A DNA stretch of 64,000 nt from an uncultured Hoeflea sp. (GCF_947501405.1 NZ_CANMVK010000001.1:1550001-1614000); one strand, 5' to 3'; shown: positions 43,769-52,588, numbered from the stretch's first letter. The notes: generated by a model from the sequence alone, not told the origin. Translations and numbers: made by a program.

Positions 43769-45169
43769 TCAGACGGACGGATAGCAGAAGCTGTCGGTTG
43801 AACAGTCTCCGCCCTCAAGCCGGATCTGGTGCGCGCGAAGCCCTTTGGGGAACTCGATGTAGAAATCCTTGTCCAGCGTCAGGCCGCCATTCTCACCGAC
43901 ATGGGCCATCACCATCTGGCCGCCCTCGTCATTGGGGTAGAACTGATCATCCCAGGAGGAATAGAGCGAGTTGGTCCAATAGACCCGCTTGCCATCGCGG
44001 CTGATTTCCACCATCTGCGGCCCGAAGGCGAAGTCCTTGCCATTGGGGTGTTTGGTGTCTTTGACGATGCCGCCGATCTCCACCTTGCCGGTGAGTTTCG
44101 GGTTCATCGGATCGCTGACATCATATTGATGCATCTCACCCAGGCCCCAGCAGGCGACGTACAAAAAGCGATCATCGAGGCTCAGATCGATATCGGTGAC
44201 CAACGGCGGCACCGCGCCAAATCCTTTCAAAAGATCCGGCAAATCATCGGGATCGGCGGGAACCGGATCGATGGTGATCGTTTTCTTGGACTGCCATTTT
44301 CCGTCATCATCACGCCACCAGGTGAAGATCGCTCCTTGCAGATTGGTGGTGTCGACTACCACACCGCAAAACCCGTAGGATTTGGAAGGATCATGGGCGG
44401 GGCGGATTTCCAGCGCCATCTGGTATTGATCGCCGAAATCCATGGTCTGGATGTTCTTGCGGGCGCGCAGATCCCAGAAGTGAATCGAGTGGCCGTATTT
44501 GTTGGACAGCAGATCATCGGGCACGATGCCATTTTCGAATTGCGGCGGCAGGCCCCATTCGGAACTGACCATGTAGTCCTGCGGCAGGTTCCACCAGAAA
44601 TCGTAGTGCTTGTCCTGCTTGCCGCGGTCCATCTCGTAACGGCCGATGATGTCGAAGGTCTGACAATCCATGATGAAGATGCCGGGCGGACCATCAGTGC
44701 CATCGGGACCACCGCCACCGAGAGTCGACACATAGATCCCCTCGGGACCGCAATGAATCGTGTGGGGTCTTGAATATCCCGTTTTTTCAAACACTTCTTC
44801 AGGCTCGATGATTTTGTGAATCTTGGCCTTCAAGGGCTCCTTGACGTCGATGATGTAGATTCTCGACGACCGGATCCCCGGCACGATCAGGTAGCGGCGC
44901 TCCAGGAAGGCGTGGCCCGTCAGCGGTGAAAGCGAGGACGAACAGGCGTTCCAGCCAAAATGGTGAAACTCGTCTCCCTTGTGGGGAACGATGACTTGAT
45001 GCACGATCTGGCCGTAAGTCTCTGATTTGGTGTCGAGATCGATGACGGCGATACCATCGGACTGGGTGCCGTCCGGGCTCAACATCACCGTGAAAGCGTA
45101 GTTTTCGACCGGTGCCTGCATGGCAAGTTTCGGCGTGGCGTGGAATGTCGGATCTGGTCTCAGATTCAT
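43769..45169 (-). CDS. mtoX: Methanethiol oxidase (SBP56 / selenium-binding protein family)
   Basis: A 466-residue beta-propeller protein of the SBP56 family. The Hyphomicrobium member is a copper-dependent methanethiol oxidase that yields formaldehyde, H2S and H2O2. Signatures match human SELENBP1 and bacterial MtoX: FHHFGWNACSSSLSP (Cys76), RPHTIHCGPEGIYVSTLG, DFWWNLPQDYMVSSEWG, LSLDDRFLYVACWGLGEMHQ, TNSLYSSWDDQFYPNDEGG and a C-terminal AHQIRLEGGDCSTDSFC. The second cysteine of the animal CSSC motif is serine here. No signal peptide is visible, so the protein looks cytoplasmic. The start at 45167-45169 has AGGAG about 6 bases upstream. It follows the IclR gene on the same strand. Confidence 0.88.
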   Translation of the reverse strand: MNLRPDPTFHATPKLAMQAPVENYAFTVMLSPDGTQSDGIAVIDLDTKSETYGQIVHQVIVPHKGDEFHHFGWNACSSSLSPLTGHAFLERRYLIVPGIRSSRIYIIDVKEPLKAKIHKIIEPEEVFEKTGYSRPHTIHCGPEGIYVSTLGGGGPDGTDGPPGIFIMDCQTFDIIGRYEMDRGKQDKHYDFWWNLPQDYMVSSEWGLPPQFENGIVPDDLLSNKYGHSIHFWDLRARKNIQTMDFGDQYQMALEIRPAHDPSKSYGFCGVVVDTTNLQGAIFTWWRDDDGKWQSKKTITIDPVPADPDDLPDLLKGFGAVPPLVTDIDLSLDDRFLYVACWGLGEMHQYDVSDPMNPKLTGKVEIGGIVKDTKHPNGKDFAFGPQMVEISRDGKRVYWTNSLYSSWDDQFYPNDEGGQMVMAHVGENGGLTLDKDFYIEFPKGLRAHQIRLEGGDCSTDSFCYPSV

Positions 45170-45254
45170 GTCAGTCTCCTCCCGTTTTAAGATCAATCTG
45201 GCGCTGCGGACCCGTCACCGGTTTTACGGTTGCGGATTGCGGGCCGACATCTCC

Positions 45255-46013
45255 TCAAATGTCGGCGACGCTGCACAGCTGAATGGCTCCGCTTATCCTT
45301 TCTGCAAGTTGCATCAGTCTCTGGCCCAGCGCTTCTCGGTACTCCCCGTCAAAGCGGCGGATCGGCCCAACCGCACCAACGCTGAATGTGGCGCCGATGT
45401 TGCCGATCGTCACCGGAGCCGCAACGCTGGCGACGCCGGTGTCGATTTCCTGGTCGCATTCGGCGAACCCACGCTGCACGATGGCTTCGAACTCGGAACG
45501 AAGGGCGTCGGCGGTGGTCTTGGTGTGTTCGGTGTATTGCCTGAGTGCGCCGCTTAAAATCCTGTCCTGGAACTCCGGCTCGGCAAAGGCGGCGATCGCC
45601 TTGGAGCAGGAACAGGCATGCATTGGCCGAGTGCCGAGGCCTGGATAGATGTATGCCCGACCGGGATCGTCGGGTGTTTCCACGTGGATGATTTCCACCT
45701 GACCATTGCGGAACCGGGCCAGGAACATGGTCTCACGGATTTCCACCGCCGCGGATTTAATGAGCGGCGCGGAGGCCCGGCGCACGTCAACATCGGACTT
45801 GCCCAGCAACGCGATGCGGATCAGCCGCTCGCCGATGACGAAACGCGAAGTCCCCTCGGATTCGTCGATCAGCCTGTGCTCCTGAAGGGTCTGCACCAGC
45901 CGGTAACAGGTGGGTTTGGGCAGACCGGTTGCTTTCTGCACCTCGGCAGCCGAAATTGGCCGTCCGGCTACTGCAATCATTTCCAGAATCGCGATAAGCC
46001 GATCAAGATGCAT
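45255..46013 (-). CDS. IclR-family regulator of the C1-sulfur cluster
   Basis: A 252-residue IclR regulator: N-terminal winged helix (LDRLIAILEMIAVAGRPISA, then VQKATGLPKPTCYRLVQTLQ) and a C-terminal effector-binding GAF-like domain with YPGLGTRPMHACSCSKAIAA and DTGVASVAAPVTIGNIGATF. The last residues (AIQLCSVADI) follow the family. It lies upstream of mtoX by 85 bases on the same strand and is divergent from the formaldehyde dehydrogenase gene. This position makes it the likely controller of both arms. The effector is unknown; methanethiol, formaldehyde or a glutathione adduct are candidates. Confidence 0.9.
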   Translation of the reverse strand: MHLDRLIAILEMIAVAGRPISAAEVQKATGLPKPTCYRLVQTLQEHRLIDESEGTSRFVIGERLIRIALLGKSDVDVRRASAPLIKSAAVEIRETMFLARFRNGQVEIIHVETPDDPGRAYIYPGLGTRPMHACSCSKAIAAFAEPEFQDRILSGALRQYTEHTKTTADALRSEFEAIVQRGFAECDQEIDTGVASVAAPVTIGNIGATFSVGAVGPIRRFDGEYREALGQRLMQLAERISGAIQLCSVADI

Positions 46014-46026
46014 GTTGACGGAGCCC

Positions 46027-46061
46027 TATCATATAATGATACTTCGTCTCGAAATATGATA
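46027..46061. promoter_or_regulatory. Inverted repeats between iclR and the formaldehyde dehydrogenase gene
   Basis: TATCAT-ATA-ATGATA (46027-46041) is a perfect 15-base palindrome. Its left part, TATCATAT, pairs again with ATATGATA at 46054-46061. The 94-base divergent gap is AT-rich and holds the promoters for both directions. The 46027-46041 palindrome begins 14 bases upstream of the iclR start codon. A dimeric regulator, most simply the IclR protein, could bind here and control both sides. Confidence 0.6.
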
Positions 46062-46107
46062 GCAAGTCTGCAATGATGCAAGACAAAACTGCGGGAGGTG
46101 GTTGAAG

Positions 46108-47217
46108 ATGCGCACAAGAGCTGCGGTGGCGCTGGAGGCGGGCAAGCCGCTTGAAATCATGGAAGTTGACCTGGACGGACCGCGTGCCGGCGAGGTTCTG
46201 GTGGAAATCAAGGCCACCGGAGTGTGTCACACCGACGAATTCACCCTTTCGGGCGCCGATCCGGAAGGTATCTTCCCTGCCATTCTCGGTCATGAGGGTG
46301 CAGGTGTGGTGGTCGATGTCGGGCCCGGCGTCACATCGCTGAAAAAGGGCGATCATGTCATCCCGCTCTACACGCCCGAGTGCCGCGAGTGCGAGTATTG
46401 CCTCAATCCCAAGACCAATCTGTGCCAGTCGATCCGCTCGACCCAGGGCCAGGGGCTGATGCCGGATGGGAGCTCGCGCTTCTCGCTCGATGGCAAGCCG
46501 ATTTTTCACTATATGGGCACATCGACCTTCGCCAATTTCACAGTGCTTCCGGAAATCGCGCTGGCCAAGATCAATCCCGACGCACCCTTCGACAAGGTCT
46601 GCTACATCGGTTGCGGCGTGACCACCGGCATTGGCGCGGTGATCAACACCGCCAAGGTTGAGATCGGGTCCCGGGCGATCGTTTTCGGACTTGGCGGCAT
46701 CGGATTGAACGTCATCCAGGGGCTGCGTCTGGCGGGCGCGGACCAGATCGTGGGCGTCGACCTCAACCCGTCCAAGAAGGAAATGGCGACCCGGTTCGGG
46801 ATGACAGACTTCGTCAACCCGTCCGAAGTGGAAGGCGATCTGGTTCCCTATCTGGTCGATCTGACCAAGGGCGGCGCGGATTACACCTTTGACGCCACCG
46901 GCAATGTCGGCGTGATGCGTACGGCGCTCGAATGCGCGCACAAGGGCTGGGGTGAATCGATCATCATCGGCGTGGCGCCGGCGGGTGCGGAGATCTCCAC
47001 CCGGCCGTTCCAGCTCGTTACCGGCCGCTCATGGCGCGGCACCGCCTTTGGCGGCGCACGCGGCCGTACCGACGTGCCCAAGATCGTCGACTGGTACATG
47101 CAGGGCAAGATCGAGATCGATCCGATGATCACCCACACCATGGGGCTCGAAGGCATCAATGAAGCCTTCGACCTGATGCACAGGGGTGAAAGCATCCGCA
47201 GCGTCGTCGTCTATTGA
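46108..47217 (+). CDS. S-(hydroxymethyl)glutathione dehydrogenase (class III alcohol dehydrogenase)
   Basis: The 369-residue zinc-dependent class III alcohol dehydrogenase oxidises S-hydroxymethylglutathione, formed spontaneously from formaldehyde and glutathione, to S-formylglutathione. Catalytic zinc ligands are in [12 protein letters not shown] and GHEGAGVV; the structural zinc site is [16 protein letters not shown]. The cofactor loop is [16 protein letters not shown]. The start at 46108 has GGGAGG 9 bases upstream; a TTG two codons earlier is also possible. It is the first gene on the divergent arm, 50 bases ahead of S-formylglutathione hydrolase. The pair forms the standard glutathione route from formaldehyde to formate. 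Confidence 0.93.
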   Translation: MRTRAAVALEAGKPLEIMEVDLDGPRAGEVLVEIKATGVCHTDEFTLSGADPEGIFPAILGHEGAGVVVDVGPGVTSLKKGDHVIPLYTPECRECEYCLNPKTNLCQSIRSTQGQGLMPDGSSRFSLDGKPIFHYMGTSTFANFTVLPEIALAKINPDAPFDKVCYIGCGVTTGIGAVINTAKVEIGSRAIVFGLGGIGLNVIQGLRLAGADQIVGVDLNPSKKEMATRFGMTDFVNPSEVEGDLVPYLVDLTKGGADYTFDATGNVGVMRTALECAHKGWGESIIIGVAPAGAEISTRPFQLVTGRSWRGTAFGGARGRTDVPKIVDWYMQGKIEIDPMITHTMGLEGINEAFDLMHRGESIRSVVVY

Positions 47218-47267
47218 CGGCGGCGCAGACCCTGCCCTCCCAACCAATGCAGACCCCGGATGGACCC

Positions 47268-48104
47268 ATGAAAATCGTCTCGGAAGCCAAGGCCCATGGC
47301 GGACGCCAGGGTGTCTACACCATGGACTCCGACGCCTGCGGTTGCGAAATGACCTTTGCGGTCTTCACCCCGCCGCAGGCCAAGGAGCATCTGTGTCCGG
47401 TGGTCTGGTACCTGTCCGGGCTGACCTGCACCCACGCCAATGTCATGGACAAGGGCGAGTACCGGCGGCTCGCCGCCGAGCTGGGACTTATTGTCGCCTG
47501 CCCGGATGCGAGCCCGCGAGGCGACCATGTGCCCGATGAGCCCGACAATTGGCAATTCGGCAAGGGGGCGGGTTTCTATCTCGACGCCACCCAGGATCCC
47601 TGGGCAACGCATTACCGGATGGAGACCCACATTCTGGAGGAACTGCCGGCACTGATTGCCGGACATTTCGCCGCTGATATGGGGCGTCAGGCGATCACCG
47701 GACACTCCATGGGCGGGCACGGCGCGCTCACATTCGCGCTCAAACATCCCGACCGGTTCAAGAGCTGTTCGGCCTTCGCGCCGATCGTGCAGCCATCGAC
47801 AGCGGATTGGTCACGCCCCGCGCTCACCAAATACCTGGGCCTGGATGAAGCGAATTGGCGGCGTCATGACGCCACTCTCCTGATCGCTGATGGTGCGCGG
47901 TTTGGCGAATTTCTAATCGATCAGGGAACCGCCGACGGATTTCTCGACAACGGCCTGAGACCCTGGTTGCTGGAGGATGCCTGCAGCAACGCCGGGATCG
48001 CGCTGACCTTGCGGATGCAGGACGGCTACGACCACTCCTACAATTTCATCTCGAGTTTCATGGATGATCATCTGAATTGGCATGCGAAACGGCTCGCGAG
48101 ATAA
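47268..48104 (+). CDS. fghA: S-formylglutathione hydrolase
   Basis: A 278-residue esterase-D-family serine hydrolase that splits S-formylglutathione into formate and glutathione. The nucleophile is in ITGHSMGGHGALTFALKHP, the oxyanion region in WYLSGLTCTHANVM, and the catalytic His in DGYDHSYNFISSFM near the C-terminus. The start at 47268 (MKIVSEAKAHGGRQGVYT) is the family N-terminus; a methionine seven codons upstream is in frame. It is the second gene of a two-gene unit with the dehydrogenase and is followed by a terminator. Together with mtoX this closes a path from methanethiol to formate. Confidence 0.93.
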   Translation: MKIVSEAKAHGGRQGVYTMDSDACGCEMTFAVFTPPQAKEHLCPVVWYLSGLTCTHANVMDKGEYRRLAAELGLIVACPDASPRGDHVPDEPDNWQFGKGAGFYLDATQDPWATHYRMETHILEELPALIAGHFAADMGRQAITGHSMGGHGALTFALKHPDRFKSCSAFAPIVQPSTADWSRPALTKYLGLDEANWRRHDATLLIADGARFGEFLIDQGTADGFLDNGLRPWLLEDACSNAGIALTLRMQDGYDHSYNFISSFMDDHLNWHAKRLAR

Positions 48105-48138
48105 CGCGTTGAAGCCGATCGCAGGAGACATGAAAATA

Positions 48139-48163
48139 CCGGGCCATCGAGCCCGGCATTTTT
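48139..48163 (+). terminator. Rho-independent terminator after fghA
   Basis: CCGGGC and GCCCGG form a 6-base-pair stem with a CATCGA loop, followed by CATTTTT. It lies 35 bases after the fghA stop and ends the two-gene unit. Confidence 0.8.
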
Positions 48164-48211
48164 ACTGAATTCTCCAAGCGCCCGTGATGTCACAATGGCC
48201 GCGCGACACAC

Positions 48212-49081
48212 TCAGCGGCTGTCGGGATCACTGCAATCATTGTCGACGGTGATGATGCAGGGCTCATCGTCTGCCGCAGGCGCCGTAGCCGAAGCCGGTA
48301 TGGCGACGGCCTCCGGGGCGGGCAAAGTATCGGCTGCCGCGTCCTCCGCTGGTGCAGGCACCGGCTCCGGCTTTTTGACTTCTTCTGCGTCCGGCGCGCC
48401 TGACAGCAGCGGCTTGGACAGATCGATCGAGGCAGCGGGATCGACTTCCGGTTCCAGATTGACGGTAGTCGGCGTCACCGTGCCATTGAGCAAGGGATCG
48501 GCAAGCAGTTCCGCGTCGCTCAGCACGCTGTCATCCTCTGCCCCGTCGTCCGGCCGGAGTGCGGGCCGGACCACGGCGCGTTTGATGCCGGCAACCGGAT
48601 GCGGCGCATAGCCCGTCAGTCCCAACAGGCTGCGAACATCGCGAACCAGACGCGACATCAACCGCGCTTCGGCCGACTGACCGTCGCTGCGGACACCGGT
48701 TGCGCGAAACATCGCAGCTTCCAGCGTCCGGTCGTTCGCCGCGTCCCGCACGTCGAGTTCAAGTGTAGCGGCACTGCTGGACGTGTTGAAGAAGGGAAAG
48801 CCGCCACCGGCGGCGCGATCGCGGACCCGAACGGTCAAATGTGCTTCCTGCCCGACATCGCGGGTGGCGCGTCCGACACTTGCCTCGAGCCGGCTCTCCA
48901 GGCGGGCCGCAAATCCGGCGTCAACTGTGCTCTCGGCCAGCACTTCGACCGAAGTCACGTTGAACGTGCGGTCAGGATCGAGTGGCTTGGGCCGTCCCGC
49001 GCACGCAGCCAGGGTTGCGGTCAGCAGCACAACAGCTAGGAACCGCAACGAACGTGGCGGAATGGATTTTGGTTGCGACAC
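48212..49081 (-). CDS. Uncharacterised lipoprotein
   Basis: A 289-residue protein with a lipoprotein signal (FLAVVLLTATLAACAGRP, Cys about residue 27 in a LAAC lipobox). The first 150 residues of the mature part look folded (HLTVRVRDRAAGGGFPFFNT and RLMSRLVRDVRSLLGLTGYA), while the last 110 are proline-, alanine- and glutamate-rich and probably disordered, ending in ITVDNDCSDPDSR with two cysteines. No family is recognised. It is transcribed alone, convergent with fghA. Confidence 0.75.
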   Translation of the reverse strand: MSQPKSIPPRSLRFLAVVLLTATLAACAGRPKPLDPDRTFNVTSVEVLAESTVDAGFAARLESRLEASVGRATRDVGQEAHLTVRVRDRAAGGGFPFFNTSSSAATLELDVRDAANDRTLEAAMFRATGVRSDGQSAEARLMSRLVRDVRSLLGLTGYAPHPVAGIKRAVVRPALRPDDGAEDDSVLSDAELLADPLLNGTVTPTTVNLEPEVDPAASIDLSKPLLSGAPDAEEVKKPEPVPAPAEDAAADTLPAPEAVAIPASATAPAADDEPCIITVDNDCSDPDSR

Positions 49082-49177
49082 GTTGAAGCTCCAGGACGTT
49101 GAATTTCTCGTCCCGGAAAAATCGCAGTTTATGGTTAGCGCATGGTTAAGATCTGGACCATTCTAAACGCCCGCAGG

Positions 49178-49630
49178 CTATGAACGTCCTGGCGTCATAT
49201 CGCCAAACTCCGCACCCGGCTCACCGGGCTCCATCCGGATCAGCCGTGAATCCGCAACAGCCGCCTGGCGGTGGCGCACCGCCTTTCGGTAGTCGGCGTC
49301 GCGCAGCATTTCAACAAAAGCGGCGACACTTGGATATTCGGCGATGAAAGCCAGGTCCCAGGATTCCGTCTGAGGTCCGATCAACATCAATTCGGGCCGT
49401 CCGACCCAGACCTGGCGGCCGCCCAGACGCTTGAAGATCGGGCCGCTCTCGCGCGCATAGTTGCGATAGGCTTCCGCTCCGGTCGCCACCGTTCCGTCAT
49501 CATAGGCCGCGACAGCGTGGAACCGCAGCAGGTTGAGCATCTGCACCGGCCCCTGCCGGTCGAGCGCGCGAAACCGGGCAAAGCTGTCCTTTGTCGGGTC
49601 AATGAAGGTTTTCGCAGTCTCGTCGGTCAT
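49178..49630 (-). CDS. DUF1330 family protein
   Basis: A 150-residue protein of DUF1330, a ferredoxin-like dimeric alpha-beta fold related to NIPSNAP and EthD proteins. It contains GPVQMLNLLRFHAVAAYDDG and WDLAFIAEYPSVAAFVEMLR, typical of the family. The function is unknown. The start (MTDETAKTF) was chosen because GAAGG lies about 9 bases upstream; an in-frame ATG six codons earlier is possible. It is the last gene of the run that starts at degP. Confidence 0.8.
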   Translation of the reverse strand: MTDETAKTFIDPTKDSFARFRALDRQGPVQMLNLLRFHAVAAYDDGTVATGAEAYRNYARESGPIFKRLGGRQVWVGRPELMLIGPQTESWDLAFIAEYPSVAAFVEMLRDADYRKAVRHRQAAVADSRLIRMEPGEPGAEFGDMTPGRS

Positions 49631-49685
49631 GTTGACGCCTTCGTTCATTCCACAACGGTTGCACGGGCTGGCTGATTGTCGCTCA

Positions 49686-50474
49686 TCAGGCTCTGTAGGC
49701 GTCCAGTATCAGCGCCGCGGCCTCGAACTCCGCATACCGTTTGGCCCGGCGCGCGGCAGCTTCATGATCTTCACCCCACTGGGAGATGTTGAAATCCTCG
49801 TCGACATGGGCCGCCTGCCAGATTTCGTCGGGTGACGCCCTGCCCTCTGCGAGCGCCAGTGCCAGCACCAGAGATCCGGTAAGCGTGGTGACGCCATGCA
49901 TCGCGGTTAATTCCAGATCGGAGGCGTGCCGGCGCAACAGCACAGCCAGCGCGCGGATCGCCTCGGCGGGCTGATCCACATGCACAACGCCTTCAGACAA
50001 TACCAGCCTGGCGCCCTGCGCCGCGGCCCAATCGAGATAGGGATCCCATATCTCCGCTTCCCGGGCGACCAGCGTTTCCGGCGCATCGGCGCGGTAGCAC
50101 AAGAGGTCTGTGCCGCCGAACCGCAGAATCTCCTCAAAGACTTCCTCGCGTGCGGTCGAAACCCCGTCAATGGCTGTGTTGAGCATGCGGGTAAGCGGCA
50201 TGGTGGCGGGATCAATATGCTCGGCCTGCGCCTCCCATTCCGCCGCCACTGCCGCCGCCAGATCCCGCTGGGGAACGCCGAGTTCACGCCGCGAAGGTGT
50301 GCGCACCGGCTTGCCGTCAAGGACCACCACATAGCCGCCTTCAGCGCCCGGGTTCACACCCGCCTCGGTGTAAAACCGCTTGGGAAGCTGCTTGCGCAGG
50401 CCCTTCTGGACCTGCTGAACGGGATCGGACAGCTTATCCTCACCCAGATCGAGATCGCTCAAGATATCACGCAT
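49686..50474 (-). CDS. ATP12-family F1-ATPase assembly chaperone
   Basis: A 262-residue protein matching ATP12, the chaperone that binds the alpha subunit of F1 ATP synthase during assembly; bacterial homologues are largely alphaproteobacterial. The signatures PKRFYTEAGVNPGAEGGYVV, LDGKPVRTPSRRELGVPQRD, FGGTDLLCYRADAPETLV and VDEDFNISQWGEDHEA are present. The start at 50474 (MRDILSDLDLGEDKL) is preferred over upstream in-frame codons. It lies 28 bases downstream of the HAD hydrolase gene, probably in the same transcript. Confidence 0.88.
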   Translation of the reverse strand: MRDILSDLDLGEDKLSDPVQQVQKGLRKQLPKRFYTEAGVNPGAEGGYVVVLDGKPVRTPSRRELGVPQRDLAAAVAAEWEAQAEHIDPATMPLTRMLNTAIDGVSTAREEVFEEILRFGGTDLLCYRADAPETLVAREAEIWDPYLDWAAAQGARLVLSEGVVHVDQPAEAIRALAVLLRRHASDLELTAMHGVTTLTGSLVLALALAEGRASPDEIWQAAHVDEDFNISQWGEDHEAAARRAKRYAEFEAAALILDAYRA

Positions 50475-50502
50475 GCTTGCGTCTCCAGGATTGCTTGCGC
50501 CG

Positions 50503-51150
50503 TCACACCAGGGCGGCGATGTCATCGGCGCTGTGGGCAATGTGGCGAGCGCCGGCGGCGTTCAAAGCCTCGACCGGCGCATAGCCCCAGGACACACCAA
50601 TGCCTAGCGCACCGGCATTGCCGGCCATCTGCATATCATAGATCGCATCGCCGATGACAAGCGTGTTCTCTGGATCAACACCAGTATGTGCGCAGCATTC
50701 CAGCACCATGGCGGGATGCGGTTTGGACGGGCAGTCATCGGCCGTGCGGGTGACGAAAAACGCCCCTGAGATGTCATGATGGGCGAGGATGGCGTCGAGC
50801 CCGCGCCGGGATTTGCCGGTGACAACGCCGAGGATTACATCGTCGCGCCGCGACAGCGAACGGATCAAGTCCGGCATCCCGTCATAGGCCGGCTCCAGCG
50901 CCCCGCCATTTTGCCTGTGGAGCATGAAGTGCTCTTTGTAACGCGCTGTCATGGCAGAGATTTCATCGTCCACACCACGGCCAAGCATCTTGGCGATTGC
51001 AAGATCGAGAGTCAGGCCGATGATCGATTTTGTGTGCGCAAGGGTCGGTAAATCGATGCCGAAATCATCGAAAGTGCGCTCCATGCAGGTGTGAATGACA
51101 TGGGCGCTATCGACCAGCGTGCCGTCGCAATCAAACAGTGCCAGCCTCAT
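50503..51150 (-). CDS. HAD-family phosphatase (phosphoglycolate phosphatase-like)
   Basis: A 215-residue haloacid-dehalogenase-superfamily hydrolase with a helical cap. Motif I is LALFDCDGTLVDSAHV, motif II is VVTGKSRRGL and motif IV is NTLVIGDAIYDMQMAGNAGA. The pattern is that of phosphoglycolate or similar small-phosphate phosphatases, but the substrate cannot be set from sequence. Its start overlaps the end of the rluA-family gene (51147-51150), so the two are translationally coupled. Confidence 0.88.
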   Translation of the reverse strand: MRLALFDCDGTLVDSAHVIHTCMERTFDDFGIDLPTLAHTKSIIGLTLDLAIAKMLGRGVDDEISAMTARYKEHFMLHRQNGGALEPAYDGMPDLIRSLSRRDDVILGVVTGKSRRGLDAILAHHDISGAFFVTRTADDCPSKPHPAMVLECCAHTGVDPENTLVIGDAIYDMQMAGNAGALGIGVSWGYAPVEALNAAGARHIAHSADDIAALV

Positions 51151-52136
51151 TGATCCGCCTCGCCGCCTGCGGCCTCGTCAAATCCGAGCAGGTTCCAGGA
51201 TTGCACCATATGCGGCGGCAAAGGCGCGGTGACCGAGAGCCTGCCGCCGTCGGGATGCGGCACGGAGATGTGGCGCGCCAGCAGATGCAGACGCTTCTGC
51301 ATGCCGCCGGGGAACTCCCAATTGTGGTCAAGATCGGAATATTTTGGGTCGCCGATGATCGGATGACCCAGATGCAGCGCATGCACGCGCAACTGATGGG
51401 TGCGGCCGGTATAGGGCTCCAGTTCCAGCCAGGCGAGGTTTTGCCCCGCTTTCTCGATGGTCCTGTAGTAGGACACGGCGTGATCGGCGCCCGGTTCGCC
51501 GTGTTTGCCAACTCGCATCCGGTCACCATCCTCGGTGGCTTCCTTGACCAGCCAGGTGGAAATCTTGCCTTCCTTGTGGCGCGGAACGCCCTTGACCAGC
51601 GCCCAGTAGGTCTTCTTTGTGGTGCGCTCGCGAAAGGCTGCCGTCAGCGCTTGCGCAGCGCCGCGGGTTCGCGCCACCACCAGCACACCGGCGGTGTCGC
51701 GGTCGAGCCGGTGCACCAACCGCGGTTTTTCACCCTTTTTGTTGCGCCAGGCCTCCAGCATATCATCGACATTGCGGGTGACACCGGATCCGCCCTGTAC
51801 CGCCAGGCCTGCCGGTTTGTTGAACACCAGCACCTTCGGGTCTTCATGCAAGAGCATCTGGGAGAGCACATCGCCGTCGTCGCGGTTGCGCATCGTCTTG
51901 GCCGTCAGCGGGCCAGTGCCCTTCTCGTCGACATCCAGCGGCGGCACCCTGACCGTCTGACCCGGCTGCAGCCGGGCGTCGGATTTCACCCGGCCGCCGT
52001 CGACCCGGATCTGCCCGGAGCGCAAGAGTTTTTGCAGCTTGCCGAAGCCAAGACCCGGAAAATGGGTCTTGAACCAACGGTCGAGCCGCATGCCGGCTTC
52101 ATCGGAATCAACCTGTTTGAGCTGTACGCCCGCCAT
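51147..52136 (-). CDS. RluA-family pseudouridine synthase (RluC-like)
   Basis: A 329-residue RNA pseudouridine synthase with an N-terminal S4 domain (about 12-75, with KLQKLLRSGQIRVDGGRVKS) and a catalytic domain with the aspartate in PRLVHRLDRDTAGVLVVART, and YTGRTHQLRVHALHLGHPII. The pattern is of the RluC/RluD group that modifies 23S rRNA. Which uridines are modified cannot be told from sequence. It is followed by the HAD gene with a four-base overlap and lies 23 bases after crcB. Confidence 0.9.
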   Translation of the reverse strand: MAGVQLKQVDSDEAGMRLDRWFKTHFPGLGFGKLQKLLRSGQIRVDGGRVKSDARLQPGQTVRVPPLDVDEKGTGPLTAKTMRNRDDGDVLSQMLLHEDPKVLVFNKPAGLAVQGGSGVTRNVDDMLEAWRNKKGEKPRLVHRLDRDTAGVLVVARTRGAAQALTAAFRERTTKKTYWALVKGVPRHKEGKISTWLVKEATEDGDRMRVGKHGEPGADHAVSYYRTIEKAGQNLAWLELEPYTGRTHQLRVHALHLGHPIIGDPKYSDLDHNWEFPGGMQKRLHLLARHISVPHPDGGRLSVTAPLPPHMVQSWNLLGFDEAAGGEADQ

Positions 52137-52159
52137 ATCGAAGTCTCTTGGATTATCTC

Positions 52160-52534
52160 TTAAAGCTGGCGCGCCAGCCAGAGGCCGCCAAACAGCGCGA
52201 GAATGGACAATGTCACGCTGGCCATCACATAGGCGGCCGCCGCCGTCAACGCACCACGCTCGTATAGCGCCACGACATCGAGTGAAAAGGCCGAAAAAGT
52301 GGTGAAACCGCCCAGGAATCCCGTTGCAAGCAGAAGCCTGAGATCGAGATCACCGGCGGAGCGGCGGGCGAGCCAGGCAATCAACAGCCCCATGGCGAGC
52401 GATCCCACCACATTGACGGCCATGGTGCCCCACGGAAATCCATGGCCTACCGTCCGCGAAATCCCGAGATTGGCGGCATGACGGCAGACGGCGCCGAGGC
52501 CGCCACCCAGAAAGACCAGAATGAGCGCGTTCAT
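52160..52534 (-). CDS. crcB: Fluoride channel CrcB/Fluc
   Basis: A 124-residue, four-helix inner-membrane protein that works as an antiparallel dimer fluoride channel. It has GGGLGAVCRHAANLGISR, GTMAVNVVGSLAMGLLIAWL and LGGFTTFSAFSLDVVALYER, matching the pore Asn and phenylalanine-box regions. No fluoride riboswitch is apparent upstream (52535-52588). It is placed in the run of minus-strand genes between the HemG-like protein and the rluA gene. Confidence 0.92.
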   Translation of the reverse strand: MNALILVFLGGGLGAVCRHAANLGISRTVGHGFPWGTMAVNVVGSLAMGLLIAWLARRSAGDLDLRLLLATGFLGGFTTFSAFSLDVVALYERGALTAAAAYVMASVTLSILALFGGLWLARQL

Positions 52535-52588
52535 GCCCGCTGCTTAGCTCAAATCCGGCTGGCGATAAAGCGGCGGCGATGATCGCGG

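Noticed and set aside
43769-45169. Reading the SBP56 gene as a selenium storage or transport protein
   Set aside because: The family name is historical. The neighbourhood (formaldehyde dehydrogenase, formylglutathione hydrolase) fits the methanethiol oxidase function shown for a bacterial member.
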